From Frankiaceae bacterium (lineage in GTDB: Bacteria; Actinomycetota; Actinomycetes; Mycobacteriales; SCTD01), in assembly GCA_016650445.1 (NCBI GenBank), contig JAENVS010000023.1, positions 1-39,016 of the forward strand: a stretch of DNA of 39,016 nucleotides. The letters are read 5' to 3'. Within the stretch, counting starts at the first letter, position 1, and each line of letters begins with the position of its first letter. Shown in pieces: positions 24,230-34,399 of the stretch. Both the position numbers and the translations under genes were made by a program. The notes under the pieces were generated by a model. That model was not told the origin of the DNA. It saw nothing but the letters and a program-made list of their open reading frames with translations, and did not search any database.

Positions 24230-25663
24230 ATGTCGCGTCGCCCCCTGCTCGCCCTCCTCGCCGCCGCCAGCGTCGCCGCTGCCGGCCTCAGCGCGGGCAG
24301 CGCCGGCGCTGCGAGCGCGGCGGCGTGGCAGGTCTACGAGGCCCCGAAGGGCACGATGGCGTACGACAACGCCGTCGAGCCGACGATCGCGGCCAACTGG
24401 AAGAGCGGCCGGGCGATGGTGATCGCCCTGACGACGCCGTACGTCGTGTCCTTCAACACCCGCGCCCGCACCGCAACCTGGACGCCGTCGCTGGGCATCG
24501 CGACGAAGTACGACACGCTCGACCCGATCATCTGGGGCGACAGCGAGAACGGCCGCATCATCGTCAGCCAGCTGGCCGGCGCGACCAGCCTGATGGACAT
24601 CACCGACGACGGCGGGGAGAGCTGGCGGCCGGCGCAGGGCGGTGGCCCGTCCGGCGTCGATCACCAGACCGTCGGTGGCGGCCCTTACGCCGCCACGAAC
24701 AAGCCGCCGGTGACGCCATACCCGAAGGCCGTCTGGTACTGCGCGCAGGACATCGTCGCTGCCTTCTGCTCGAACTCCATCGACGGCGGCCAGACCTTCC
24801 TGCCCTCGAAGCCGATCTACACGATCGCCAACGCCGGGCCGCTCGTGGGCTGCGGTGGCCTGCACGGCCACGTCAACGTGCGTCAGGACGGCACCGCGAT
24901 GGTCCCCAACAAGGGCTGCCTGCAGGACACCAGTGGGACGGCGCTGACCAGCGATGCCGCCAAGGTGGGGCTGGCGACCAACAGCGACAACAACACCGGG
25001 CCGTGGACCGTCGAGTACGTCCCCGACAGCACCAGCCGGGCCCGGATGGATCCGTACGTCGAGGCCGACCGCGCCAACACGACGTACCTCGCGTACGTCG
25101 ATGGCACCGACAAGATGAAGGTCGCCGTCAAGAAGAAGGGCGGCAGCTGGGCGAAGTCCGTCGACGTCGGCAAGTCGCTCGGTCTGAAGAGCACGGCGTT
25201 CCCGCTCGTCATCGGCGGCTCCCCCGGCCGCGCCGTCGTCGCGTACCTCGGCTCGAAGACCGGCCCGGAGGGCACGATGGACGCGCAGAACACGAAGTTC
25301 GAGGGGACCTGGCAGCTCTACGTGTCGACGACGCTCGACAGCGGCCGCACCTGGTCGACGCAGCAGGTCACGAAGGACGAGCAGTACCCGGTGCAGGTCG
25401 GCTGCATCCGCAAGACGGGCAACACCTGCAACCACCGCAACCTCTTCGACTTCAACGGGATCACGGTGGACCGGCTCGGCCGCGTGCTGATCGTCGCGGC
25501 CGACGGCTGCACGCCCAGTCGTGGCTGCAAGACCGGGGTCCAGCACGACAAGGTGGCTGACGACACCAACGTCGGCTTCGTCGTCCGCCAGGAGTGCGGC
25601 CCCAGCCTGTTCGTCGAGCGGCAGCGCGAGCTCGACGCCCAGTGCAAGACCTACCGCCGGTAG
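24230..25663 (+). CDS. Secreted BNR/Asp-box-like protein without wall anchor
   Basis: 477 residues from ATG 24230, which has GGAG seven bases upstream and starts a signal peptide (RRPLLALLAAASVAAAG, cleavage near GAASA). Asp-box-like segments include ITDDGGESW, SIDGGQTF and STTLDSGRTW. Several local phrases match the protein at 6653: DHQT, the Cys-rich segment around GCGGLHGH, WQLYVSTT, and the CNHRNLFDFN/DVDLRT-type block near the end with paired Cys. The two are therefore paralogues. It lacks an LPXTG signal and ends in CKTYRR, so it is probably released or held by other contacts. No catalytic residues can be assigned. Confidence 0.86.
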   Translation: MSRRPLLALLAAASVAAAGLSAGSAGAASAAAWQVYEAPKGTMAYDNAVEPTIAANWKSGRAMVIALTTPYVVSFNTRARTATWTPSLGIATKYDTLDPIIWGDSENGRIIVSQLAGATSLMDITDDGGESWRPAQGGGPSGVDHQTVGGGPYAATNKPPVTPYPKAVWYCAQDIVAAFCSNSIDGGQTFLPSKPIYTIANAGPLVGCGGLHGHVNVRQDGTAMVPNKGCLQDTSGTALTSDAAKVGLATNSDNNTGPWTVEYVPDSTSRARMDPYVEADRANTTYLAYVDGTDKMKVAVKKKGGSWAKSVDVGKSLGLKSTAFPLVIGGSPGRAVVAYLGSKTGPEGTMDAQNTKFEGTWQLYVSTTLDSGRTWSTQQVTKDEQYPVQVGCIRKTGNTCNHRNLFDFNGITVDRLGRVLIVAADGCTPSRGCKTGVQHDKVADDTNVGFVVRQECGPSLFVERQRELDAQCKTYRR

Positions 25664-25692
25664 CTGCACCGGGAGCCAAGCCCGAGCGCGAT

Positions 25693-25698
25693 TAGCCT
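25693..25698 (+). promoter_or_regulatory. Leaderless-type -10 box of the type I DAHP synthase gene
   Basis: TAGCCT ends six bases before ATG 25705, within a 41-bp gap. Confidence 0.6.
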
Positions 25699-25704
25699 GA
25701 CCTC

Positions 25705-26730
25705 ATGGTCGTCGTCATGCGCACGGGCGCAGCCCCCGAGGAGATCGACGCCGTCGTTGCGCGGGTCGAGAGCGCCGGCGGCTCGGCGTTCGTCAGCCGT
25801 GGCGTGCAGCGCACGATCGTCGGCCTCGTCGGTGACATCGCCGCCTTCCAGACGCTCAACCTGCGGGCGATGCCGGGCGTCGGCGACGTCGTCCGCGTCT
25901 CCAAGCCCTACAAGCTGGTCAGCCGCGAGCACCACCCCGAGGCGACCACCATCCAGGTGGGCGGCGTCCCGATCGGGCCCGACACCTTCACGCTGATCGC
26001 CGGTCCGTGCGCGGTCGAGACCGCCGACCAGACCCTCGAGTCGGCCCGGATGGCCCAGCAGGCCGGCGCCACCCTGCTGCGCGGCGGCGCCTTCAAGCCG
26101 CGCACGTCGCCGTACGCGTTCCAGGGGCTCGGCGAGAAGGGGCTGCGGATCCTCGCTGATGTCCGCGAGGAGACCGGCATGCCGATCGTCACCGAGATCG
26201 TGGACGCGCATGACGTGGATCTCGTCGCGGAGTACGCCGACATGCTCCAGGTCGGCACCCGCAACATGCAGAACTTCGCTCTCCTGCAGGCGGTGGGCAG
26301 CGCCGGCAAGCCGGTGATGATCAAGCGCGGGATGACCGCGACGTACGAGGAGTGGCTGATGGCGGCGGAGTACGTCGCGCAGCGCGGCAACCTCGACATC
26401 GTGCTGTGCGAGCGCGGCATCCGGACCTTCGAGACGGCGACCCGCAACACCCTCGACATCGCGGCGGTGCCGATGGTGCACGCGCTGTCGCACCTCCCGG
26501 TCGTGGTGGACCCATCACACTCCGGAGGCAGGCGCGACCTCGTCGTACCGCTCACCCGCGCGGCGATCGGCGCCGGTGCCGACGCGGTGATCGTCGACGT
26601 GCACCCCGACCCGACGGCCGCGCTGTGCGACGGTCCGCAGGCGCTGTACGGCGAGGAGCTCGACCAGCTCGCTGCCGCCTGTCGGGACCTGCCGCCCATC
26701 GTGGGCCGGCGCCTGACGACTTCGGGGTAG
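25705..26730 (+). CDS. aroF: 3-Deoxy-7-phosphoheptulonate synthase, type I-beta
   Basis: 341 residues. Condenses phosphoenolpyruvate and erythrose 4-phosphate, the first step of the shikimate pathway. An N-terminal ferredoxin-like regulatory domain (about 1-75) precedes the barrel. The barrel has LIAGPCAVE, GGAFKPRTSPYAFQG, QVGTRNMQNF, MIKRGMTATYEEW, VLCERGIRTFE, VVDPSHSGG and VDVHPDPT, which include the metal and PEP ligands. The layout matches Thermotoga-type (I-beta) enzymes. A second, unrelated class II DAHP synthase lies at 30575, so the genome has two isoenzymes within 6 kb, presumably with different feedback control. The gene name follows common usage for this type. Confidence 0.95.
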   Translation: MVVVMRTGAAPEEIDAVVARVESAGGSAFVSRGVQRTIVGLVGDIAAFQTLNLRAMPGVGDVVRVSKPYKLVSREHHPEATTIQVGGVPIGPDTFTLIAGPCAVETADQTLESARMAQQAGATLLRGGAFKPRTSPYAFQGLGEKGLRILADVREETGMPIVTEIVDAHDVDLVAEYADMLQVGTRNMQNFALLQAVGSAGKPVMIKRGMTATYEEWLMAAEYVAQRGNLDIVLCERGIRTFETATRNTLDIAAVPMVHALSHLPVVVDPSHSGGRRDLVVPLTRAAIGAGADAVIVDVHPDPTAALCDGPQALYGEELDQLAAACRDLPPIVGRRLTTSG

Positions 26731-26733
26731 CAC

Positions 26734-26780
26734 GGCAGGAGGAATCGGACGGAAAAGGGCGAAAGGTGCCCTGACGTCCG
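26734..26780 (+). promoter_or_regulatory. Structured leader of the LVIVD-protein gene
   Basis: GGCAGGAG (26734-26741) is followed by a hairpin at 26746-26780: outer stem CGGACG/CGTCCG, internal loop GAAA/GA, inner stem AGGGC/GCCCT, loop GAAAGGT. A GAGGAG ribosome binding site follows. The GGCAGGAG block and the GGGCGAAAGG in the loop resemble the BNR leaders. It could also act as a terminator for the aroF gene, but there is no U-run. Confidence 0.4.
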
Positions 26781-26798
26781 TCTTCCGAGGAGTTCCTT

Positions 26799-28169
26799 TT
26801 GCGCCTGCGTCCGATGCTCCCGACCGTGCTCGCTGCCCTGCTCGCCGTGCCCCTGGCCGCGCACGCGACCGGCAGCTCCCCCGCGCCGACGTTCCCCGCA
26901 GCCGCCGGCGTCGCGGGCGCCCTCGCCGAGGGGACCGGCACCGACCTGCGCCCCGTCGCGAACATCGCGTACAAGGGCGGCACGGACATGGAGTTCGTGA
27001 CGATCAAGGGCCGCCACTACGCGGTGGTCCCCTCCGAGCGCTCGGGCGGCGGCACCGGCATGCTGCGGATGATCGACATCACCAACCCGGCGAAGCCGCG
27101 CCTGGCCGGCGTCCTGTCGTGCAACGTCACGCAGAACGACGTGCAGGTGCACGGCACCACGGTCTTCATGGGCGTCGACGGTGGCGTGCGGGACGACGAG
27201 TGCTTCCAGCAGGCGGGTGCCAGGCCGGCCCTCGGCGTCGTCGCCGTCGACATCTCCAACCCGGCCAAGCCGCGCGGCGTCGGCTTCGTGCCGATCAAGT
27301 ACGGCGCGCACAACACGACCGTCCACCCGAACGGCAAGTACCTCTACGTCAGCGACTCCGAGCTCACGCCGAAGCAGAACGACGCCCCCGGGAGCCAGCT
27401 CGGTCGCATCAACGTCGTCGACGTGCGCAACCTCAAGAAGATGAAGGAGATCTACACCCTTCCGCTGCCGACGGGTCTGTCCAGCCACGACATCACGTTC
27501 AACAAGAAGGGCGACACCGCCTACTCGGCGGCGATCACCCAGACGCTGGTCCTCGACATGGAGAACCCCGCCAAGCCGACGATCGCGCACACGATCATCG
27601 ACCCGGCCGTCAACATCAGCCACGGCGCCGACCCGACGCCGGACGGCAAGTACCTCCTCGTCACCGACGAGCAGGTAGGTGCGGCGGCCAACGGCGTCTG
27701 CAACGTCGGCGGTGTGCACGTCTACGACCTGACGACCGGGCCCGTGCCGGTGAAGGTCGGTTACTACCCGTTCAACCCGGCCAACTCGCTGACGGCCACG
27801 ACCAACAGCCAGGTCCTCACCTGCACGGCGCACGTGCTCGACTACGGCCCGGCTGGCACGTTCTCCAACGCCGGCTACGCCGCGGGCGTGCGCATCGTCG
27901 ATGCCAGCGCGCTGATCGGCACGCCCAAGGAGCTCGCGTCCTTCACCGCGCTCGACGCCGACACGTGGAGCGCGAAGCAGTACAAGAGCAAGAAGTACCT
28001 GTTCGCCAACGACCTCGCGCGCGGCTTCGACGTGTTCGAGTGGGTGCCGGGGCTGGGCGCCGTCGACACCCGGACCTCGACGCACAAGCGCTTCGGCGTA
28101 CAGCGCCTCGGCACCACGATGTTCATGAACGGCGCCTGGTGCGCCGAGCCCCAGGGCGCGCCGAAGTCG

Positions 28170-28184
<15 letters not shown>
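26799..28184 (+). CDS. Secreted LVIVD-repeat (beta-propeller) protein
   Basis: 461 residues from TTG 26799, with GAGGAG about eight bases upstream and a signal peptide directly after (LPTVLAALLAVPLAAHA). Six LVIVD-type blades can be read: LRMIDITNPAKP, VVAVDISNPAKP, INVVDVRNLKK, TLVLDMENPAKP, VHVYDLTTGPVP and VRIVDASALIG. No enzyme motif, lipobox or sorting signal was found, so it is likely exported and soluble. Its function is unknown; LVIVD proteins are surface or exported propellers. A decayed fragment of a similar gene lies at 9743. The 3' end overlaps the convergent ltaE gene by 15 bp. Confidence 0.85.
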
Positions 28185-29171
<987 letters not shown>

Positions 29172-29176
29172 CGACC

Positions 29177-29183
29177 TAAGGTA
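29177..29183. promoter_or_regulatory. Overlapping divergent -10 boxes of ltaE and the sigma-fusion gene
   Basis: Plus strand TAAGGT (29177-29182) ends six bases before GTG 29189. Minus strand TACCTT (29183-29178) ends six bases before GTG 29171. The two boxes share five base pairs, so RNA polymerase cannot open both at once, and the two genes should be mutually exclusive at the DNA level. Confidence 0.65.
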
Positions 29184-29188
29184 TCGGC

Positions 29189-30571
29189 GTGGCAGACCTG
29201 CGCAGGGCGCCGGGCTTGTCGGCGGAGGACGTGTCCGCCGCGGTCCGCGTCCACGCCGACCGGGTCCACGACTTCGTGCGCCGGCTCGGGTGCAGCCCGC
29301 CGGCAGCGGTCGAGGTCGTCGAGACCAGTGCGCTCGACCTCGTCGACGCGGTCGTGACCGCACCGCACACCGTGCAGGACGTCGTCGGCTGGTGGTTCGG
29401 ACGCGCCCGCGCGCTCGGTTCGAGGGTGGCCGGCAGCGGCCAGGAGCTCCCGCTCGGCGGCGGGCTGCTGTCGGCGGACGAGGACCAAGCCGTCCTGGCG
29501 GAGACCCTCGAGGTGCTGCCCGAGCGCGAACGCGTTGCGCTGCTCCTGCGCGACTCCTATGCCCTGCCGGCCGTCGCCGTGGCCGTCGCGCTCGGCACGG
29601 ACACCGAGGCCGCGATGGAGACCGTCGGGCGCGCCCGGCTCGCGTTCCTGCAGGCCGTCGGTGACGACGACGTGCTGCCGACGACCGGACACCCCGTCCA
29701 GGTCGGTGTCCTGGCCCGGATCGCGGAGGGCGGCGCGGTCGCGGCGTCCGACGCCACGGCTCACCGGCATGCCCAGGCCTGCGCCATGTGCCGAAGCGTC
29801 TGGGACGGCCAGGCACGGGCGCACCAGATGCTGGCAGGCCTCACCGTCGTGGCGCTGCCGGAGGAGCTCCGCGACAGCGTCCTGGCGCGCGTCGACGCAC
29901 AGGCGCGGGCCTACCTGCCTGCCGCTGCCGACCTCATCGGCTTTGACGAGGAGGACCTGGTCGACGAGCCGCCGAGCCGCTGGATGGTCCCGCTGTACAT
30001 CCTGCTCGGACTCGTGGCCGCGGTCGTGCTGGGCACGATCCTCGGGCTGTTCCTGAGCCGCAGCCCGAGCGGCGGCGGGTCCGCTACAGCCGGTGACCCG
30101 GGCGTGCTGCCCTCGGTGACAGGGGCCCCGCTGCCGCCGACGAGCCCGCTCCCCACGACGTTCCCGACGCTGTCGGGCAACCCCAGCCCGACGGTGTTCT
30201 TCGTGACCCCGAGCCCGTCGCCGGGCGCGTCCATCGGGAGCAACCCGAGCCCGACCGGTGCCCCCGAGCCGGCGACCGAGCCGCTGACCCTGACGGCGAC
30301 CGACGGCGACGGTGACCCCGGCAGCGGACCCAACGGGTCGACGCTCACGTTGCAGGGCACCGGTTGGACGCAAGGTGCGACTGTCACCGTCGACTACCTC
30401 GACCCGCTCGGTCGACAGACGGGCTCGCACGCGACCGCCACGGTCGACGCGCGCGGCCGCTTCACGACGACTCTGTCGGCGCAGGACCCGTCGAACCTCC
30501 CCGGACGGCACACCGTCCGGGCCAGCGACGGAACCGTGCAGGCGTCAACGACGTACGACGTGAGCGGCTAG
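29189..30571 (+). CDS. Transmembrane fusion: ECF sigma-like, zinc anti-sigma and extracellular Ig-like domain
   Basis: 460 residues. Residues about 17-80 resemble sigma region 2 (VHADRVHDFVRRLG... ALDLVDAVV). Residues about 97-158 resemble region 4 (LEVLPERERVALLLRDSYALP...ALGTDTEAAMETVGRARLAFL). Then comes an anti-sigma zinc motif H194-x3-C198-x2-C201 (HAQACAMC) with the usual following helix (PEELRDSVLARV). A membrane helix (about 266-289) leads to a Ser/Thr/Pro-rich stalk (290-365) and a beta-sandwich-like domain (about 366-460, LTLQGTGWTQGATVTVDYLD). The chain thus joins a transcription factor, its inhibitor and an outside sensor. Actinobacterial ECF groups with fused membrane C-termini are known, but region 2 here is divergent, so core-polymerase binding is uncertain. 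Leaderless start at GTG 29189. Confidence 0.8.
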   Translation: MADLRRAPGLSAEDVSAAVRVHADRVHDFVRRLGCSPPAAVEVVETSALDLVDAVVTAPHTVQDVVGWWFGRARALGSRVAGSGQELPLGGGLLSADEDQAVLAETLEVLPERERVALLLRDSYALPAVAVAVALGTDTEAAMETVGRARLAFLQAVGDDDVLPTTGHPVQVGVLARIAEGGAVAASDATAHRHAQACAMCRSVWDGQARAHQMLAGLTVVALPEELRDSVLARVDAQARAYLPAAADLIGFDEEDLVDEPPSRWMVPLYILLGLVAAVVLGTILGLFLSRSPSGGGSATAGDPGVLPSVTGAPLPPTSPLPTTFPTLSGNPSPTVFFVTPSPSPGASIGSNPSPTGAPEPATEPLTLTATDGDGDPGSGPNGSTLTLQGTGWTQGATVTVDYLDPLGRQTGSHATATVDARGRFTTTLSAQDPSNLPGRHTVRASDGTVQASTTYDVSG

Positions 30572-30574
30572 CGG

Positions 30575-31933
<1,359 letters not shown>

Positions 31934-31966
31934 GTCAGTACGCCGAAGCCAGTGCTGCCGTTTGGG

Positions 31967-31995
31967 TTGAGACGCGCGCGGGGCCGGTTTACCCT
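31967..31995 (+). promoter_or_regulatory. Sigma-70-like promoter in the aroG-pfk gap
   Basis: TTGAGA (31967-31972) and TACCCT (31990-31995) are separated by exactly 17 bases. It points toward the 3' end of pfk, which is on the other strand, so no plus-strand protein gene lies directly downstream. Confidence 0.55.
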
Positions 31996-32001
31996 GCTGG
32001 C

Positions 32002-32063
32002 CCAGGGGCCGGAGGCAGACCCAGGCTTGAGTCCACCGGAGCACCTCGTCCCCGGCGCTAGGA
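32002..32063 (+). ncRNA. Candidate small RNA, antisense-facing to pfk
   Basis: The stretch after the promoter at 31967 has no open frame worth calling but can fold: GGGG (32005-32008) with CCCC (32050-32053), AGG (32013-32015) with CCT (32044-32046), and CCGG blocks in between. The 3' end is undetermined; it may run into the pfk 3' end as an antisense transcript. No known RNA family was recognised. Confidence 0.35.
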
Positions 32064-33089
32064 CTAGCCGAAGAAGACCTCCGCCTCGGCGTACCGCTCG
32101 ACCGGCACGGTCTTCAGCTGCTTCGTCGCCTCCGCCAGCGACACCCGCACGATGTCAGTGCCGTGCAGCGCCACCATCACGCCGCTGTCGCCCTCGTGCA
32201 CGGCGTCGATGGCGTGCAGGCCGAAGCGCGTCGCGAGGACGCGGTCGTAGGCAGTGGGGGTCCCGCCGCGCTGGACGTGACCCAGGACCGTCTGCCGCGA
32301 CTCGAAGCCGGTGCGCTCCTGGATCTCGCGTTCGAGCACCTGCCCGATGCCACCGAGCCGCACGTGGCCGAACGCGTCGAGCTCGCCCTCCTGCAGCGCC
32401 ATCGTCCCCTCGGCCGGCTGGGCGCCCTCCGCGACGACGACGATCGGCGAGTAGTGCGACGCGAAGCGGTGCTTGATGTGGTCGCACACCTTGTCGATGT
32501 CGAACGGCCGCTCCGGGATGAGGATGACGTTGGCGCCACCCGCGAGCCCGGAGTGCAGTGCGATCCAACCGGCGTGCCGGCCCATGACCTCGACGATCAG
32601 CACGCGGTGGTGGGACTCGGCGGTGGTGTGCAGCCGGTCGATCGCCTCGACCGCGATCTGGACGGCGGTGTCGAAGCCGAAGGTGTAGTCGGTCGCGCCG
32701 AGGTCGTTGTCGATGGTCTTCGGTACGCCGACGACGGTCAGGCCGGCCTCGGCGAGCTTCGTCGCGACCCCGAGGGTGTCCTCCCCGCCGATGGCGATGA
32801 GCGCGTCGACACCGGCCGACAACAGATTGTCGCGGATCCGGTCGACTCCCCCAGCGACCTTGAGGGGGTTGGTGCGGCTGCTGCCCAGGATCGTCCCGCC
32901 GCGGGGCAGGATCCCGCGGACCTGCGGGATGCCGAGCTCCATCGTCTCGCCCTCGAGCGGCCCCTTCCAGCCGTCTCGGAAGCCGACGAACTCGTGGCCG
33001 TACACCGCCACGCCCTTGCGGACCACGGCGCGGATGACCGCGTTCAGGCCGGGGCAGTCGCCACCGCCGGTCAGCACACCGATGCGCAT
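32064..33089 (-). CDS. 6-Phosphofructokinase, probably pyrophosphate-dependent
   Basis: 341 residues from ATG 33089, with GGAGG six bases upstream. It phosphorylates fructose 6-phosphate in glycolysis. Motifs: VLTGGGDCPGLN, GSSRTNP, IGGEDT, PKTIDNDLG (catalytic Asp127), EVMGRHAGW, and GHVQRGG. Two residues that set the phosphoryl donor can be read: Asp104 in GGEDT (ATP enzymes have Gly) and Lys124 in PKTIDND. Both match the PPi-dependent group (as in Amycolatopsis methanolica), so reversible PPi use is likely. The enzyme could then work in gluconeogenesis too. A TAGGTT box (minus strand, near 33118-33123) suggests its promoter. Confidence 0.93.
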   Translation of the reverse strand: MRIGVLTGGGDCPGLNAVIRAVVRKGVAVYGHEFVGFRDGWKGPLEGETMELGIPQVRGILPRGGTILGSSRTNPLKVAGGVDRIRDNLLSAGVDALIAIGGEDTLGVATKLAEAGLTVVGVPKTIDNDLGATDYTFGFDTAVQIAVEAIDRLHTTAESHHRVLIVEVMGRHAGWIALHSGLAGGANVILIPERPFDIDKVCDHIKHRFASHYSPIVVVAEGAQPAEGTMALQEGELDAFGHVRLGGIGQVLEREIQERTGFESRQTVLGHVQRGGTPTAYDRVLATRFGLHAIDAVHEGDSGVMVALHGTDIVRVSLAEATKQLKTVPVERYAEAEVFFG

Positions 33090-33203
33090 CCGAGCCTCCA
33101 GGGTCAGGTCCGGCCGAACCTATCGGGAGTCGCACTGCCGCCCGCTCCCGCCCGCCCTCTGACCGTGATCAAGGAACCCGGCGTAGCGGTCGAGGTAGTC
33201 GGT

Positions 33204-34250
33204 GTGCGCGTGCTTCGTCGTACGGCAGTCGTCGGCGGGCTGACGGTTGCCCTGGTGGCGGCGGTCCTCGCCATGCCCGGAGTGGGGGCGTCGGCCGAGC
33301 CCACACCACCACCGACAGCTGCCGACCTCCCCCGGCTCGAAGCCGAGCTGGCATCGGTGACCGCGCGGGCGCAGGCGCTCGCCGACGAGCTCTCGCAGGC
33401 GGCCGCCCGTGACGGCGGCCTGCGGGTCGCGATGGACCGGCTCGCAGAGGACCACGACGCAGCCCAGGCCGCGCTCGACTCCCGGGCCCGGGTCGTCTAC
33501 ATGCGCAGCACACCGAACCCGATGGGCGCGCTGGCGGCCGAGCTGACCGCCCCCGGCCTGCGCCGGCTCGCGCACACCGCGCACGCGGCAGCTCTCACCG
33601 TCGACAAGGAGCTCATCGACGCCGTCTCGCTGCAGTCCGCACAGGTGCGCGCCCTGCAGCAGCGCGCCGAGGCCTTCCGCAGCCGGCTGCAGGCGCAGGC
33701 AGCCGAGGTGTTCGCCGCCCAGGACCGCGCCCGTGAGCTGCTGGCGGTGGCGATCCGGCTGGCGGCGGAACAGCAGGCAGCCGAACAGCTCGCCCGGCTC
33801 GAGGCGCAGCGCGCGGCGCTCGACGACGTGTCATCGTCCGTGACGGCCGCCCTGACCCCTGCGCAGACCCGGCGCAGCCAAGCAGCAGCAGCCGACCAGG
33901 CACCTGTGCTCGCCCTCGTCGAGGCGGCCGGGTCCGACTACCCGCAGGGCTACCGACCGACGGGCACCGGGCTGGCGGGCACCGCGTCCTGGTACGGCCC
34001 AGGCTTCGTCGGCAGCCCCACTGCCAGCGGAGCGCCGTACGACCCGGAGCGGCTCACCTGCGCCAACAAGGAGCTGCCGCTCGGCACGGTGATCCGCGTG
34101 TCGGCGAACGGCCGCGCCGTCAGCTGCCTGGTGAACGACCGCGGGCCGTACGTCGGCGACCGCATCCTCGACATGTCGAGGGCCGGGTCACGAGCACTGG
34201 GCTACGACGGGCTCGCGGCCGTCGTCATCGAGGTCCTCGACCGCGGCTAG
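33204..34250 (+). CDS. Secreted coiled-coil / RlpA-like double-psi beta-barrel protein
   Basis: About 348 residues; GTG 33204 gives a signal peptide directly (RRTAVVGGLTVALVAAVLAMPG) and is preferred to GTG 33165 or the long frame to 32163. Residues about 40-220 are Ala/Gln/Arg-rich and predicted to form coiled coils. The C-terminal DPBB domain (about 255-345) has GTASWYGPGF, TASGAPYDP, LTCANKELPLGTVIRV, LVNDRGPYVGDRILDMS and LGYDG, typical of RlpA, which cleaves denuded glycan. The arrangement resembles actinobacterial wall hydrolases with a coiled-coil head. Its stop overlaps the small basic protein gene at 34247 by four bases, on the opposite strand. Confidence 0.88.
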   Translation: MRVLRRTAVVGGLTVALVAAVLAMPGVGASAEPTPPPTAADLPRLEAELASVTARAQALADELSQAAARDGGLRVAMDRLAEDHDAAQAALDSRARVVYMRSTPNPMGALAAELTAPGLRRLAHTAHAAALTVDKELIDAVSLQSAQVRALQQRAEAFRSRLQAQAAEVFAAQDRARELLAVAIRLAAEQQAAEQLARLEAQRAALDDVSSSVTAALTPAQTRRSQAAAADQAPVLALVEAAGSDYPQGYRPTGTGLAGTASWYGPGFVGSPTASGAPYDPERLTCANKELPLGTVIRVSANGRAVSCLVNDRGPYVGDRILDMSRAGSRALGYDGLAAVVIEVLDRG

Positions 34251-34360
34251 CCGTTGGCGCGGGCCTTGTCGGCGGCCTTGATCTTCTTCGCGGAGCGCTT
34301 CTCCTTGAGGGACTTGCCCTCCTTCTTGGCACTTTCTTTCTTCGGCGACTTGTCTGACAT
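34247..34360 (-). CDS. Small Lys-rich basic protein (37 residues)
   Basis: From ATG 34360, with GAGGAG eight bases upstream. The chain MSDKSPKKESAKKEGK then SLKEKRSAKKIKAADKARANG contains 13 Lys and almost no hydrophobic residues. Similar tiny Lys-rich proteins starting MSDKSP/MSDRSP with SLKEKRA..KK recur in actinobacteria and are unannotated or hypothetical. A nucleic-acid or ribosome contact is plausible from charge alone, but nothing is shown. It lies between the RlpA-like gene (tail to tail) and the exoribonuclease gene, 39 bp downstream of that gene's stop, and may be co-transcribed with it. Confidence 0.8.
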   Translation of the reverse strand: MSDKSPKKESAKKEGKSLKEKRSAKKIKAADKARANG

Positions 34361-34399
34361 GAGCCACGCTCCTCGATAGGTCTCGCACGGTACTGCGCG

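Noticed and set aside
6653..25663. True sialidase activity for the BNR proteins
   Set aside because: Asp-box motifs occur in many non-enzymatic propellers and the sialidase Arg triad or FRIP motif is not visible.
26746..26780. Kink-turn RNA motif
   Set aside because: The internal loop GAAA/GA lacks the tandem sheared G-A pairs in the required position.
32163..34250. 695-residue plus-strand frame
   Set aside because: The first 350 residues are antisense to pfk; the real gene starts with a signal peptide at 33204.
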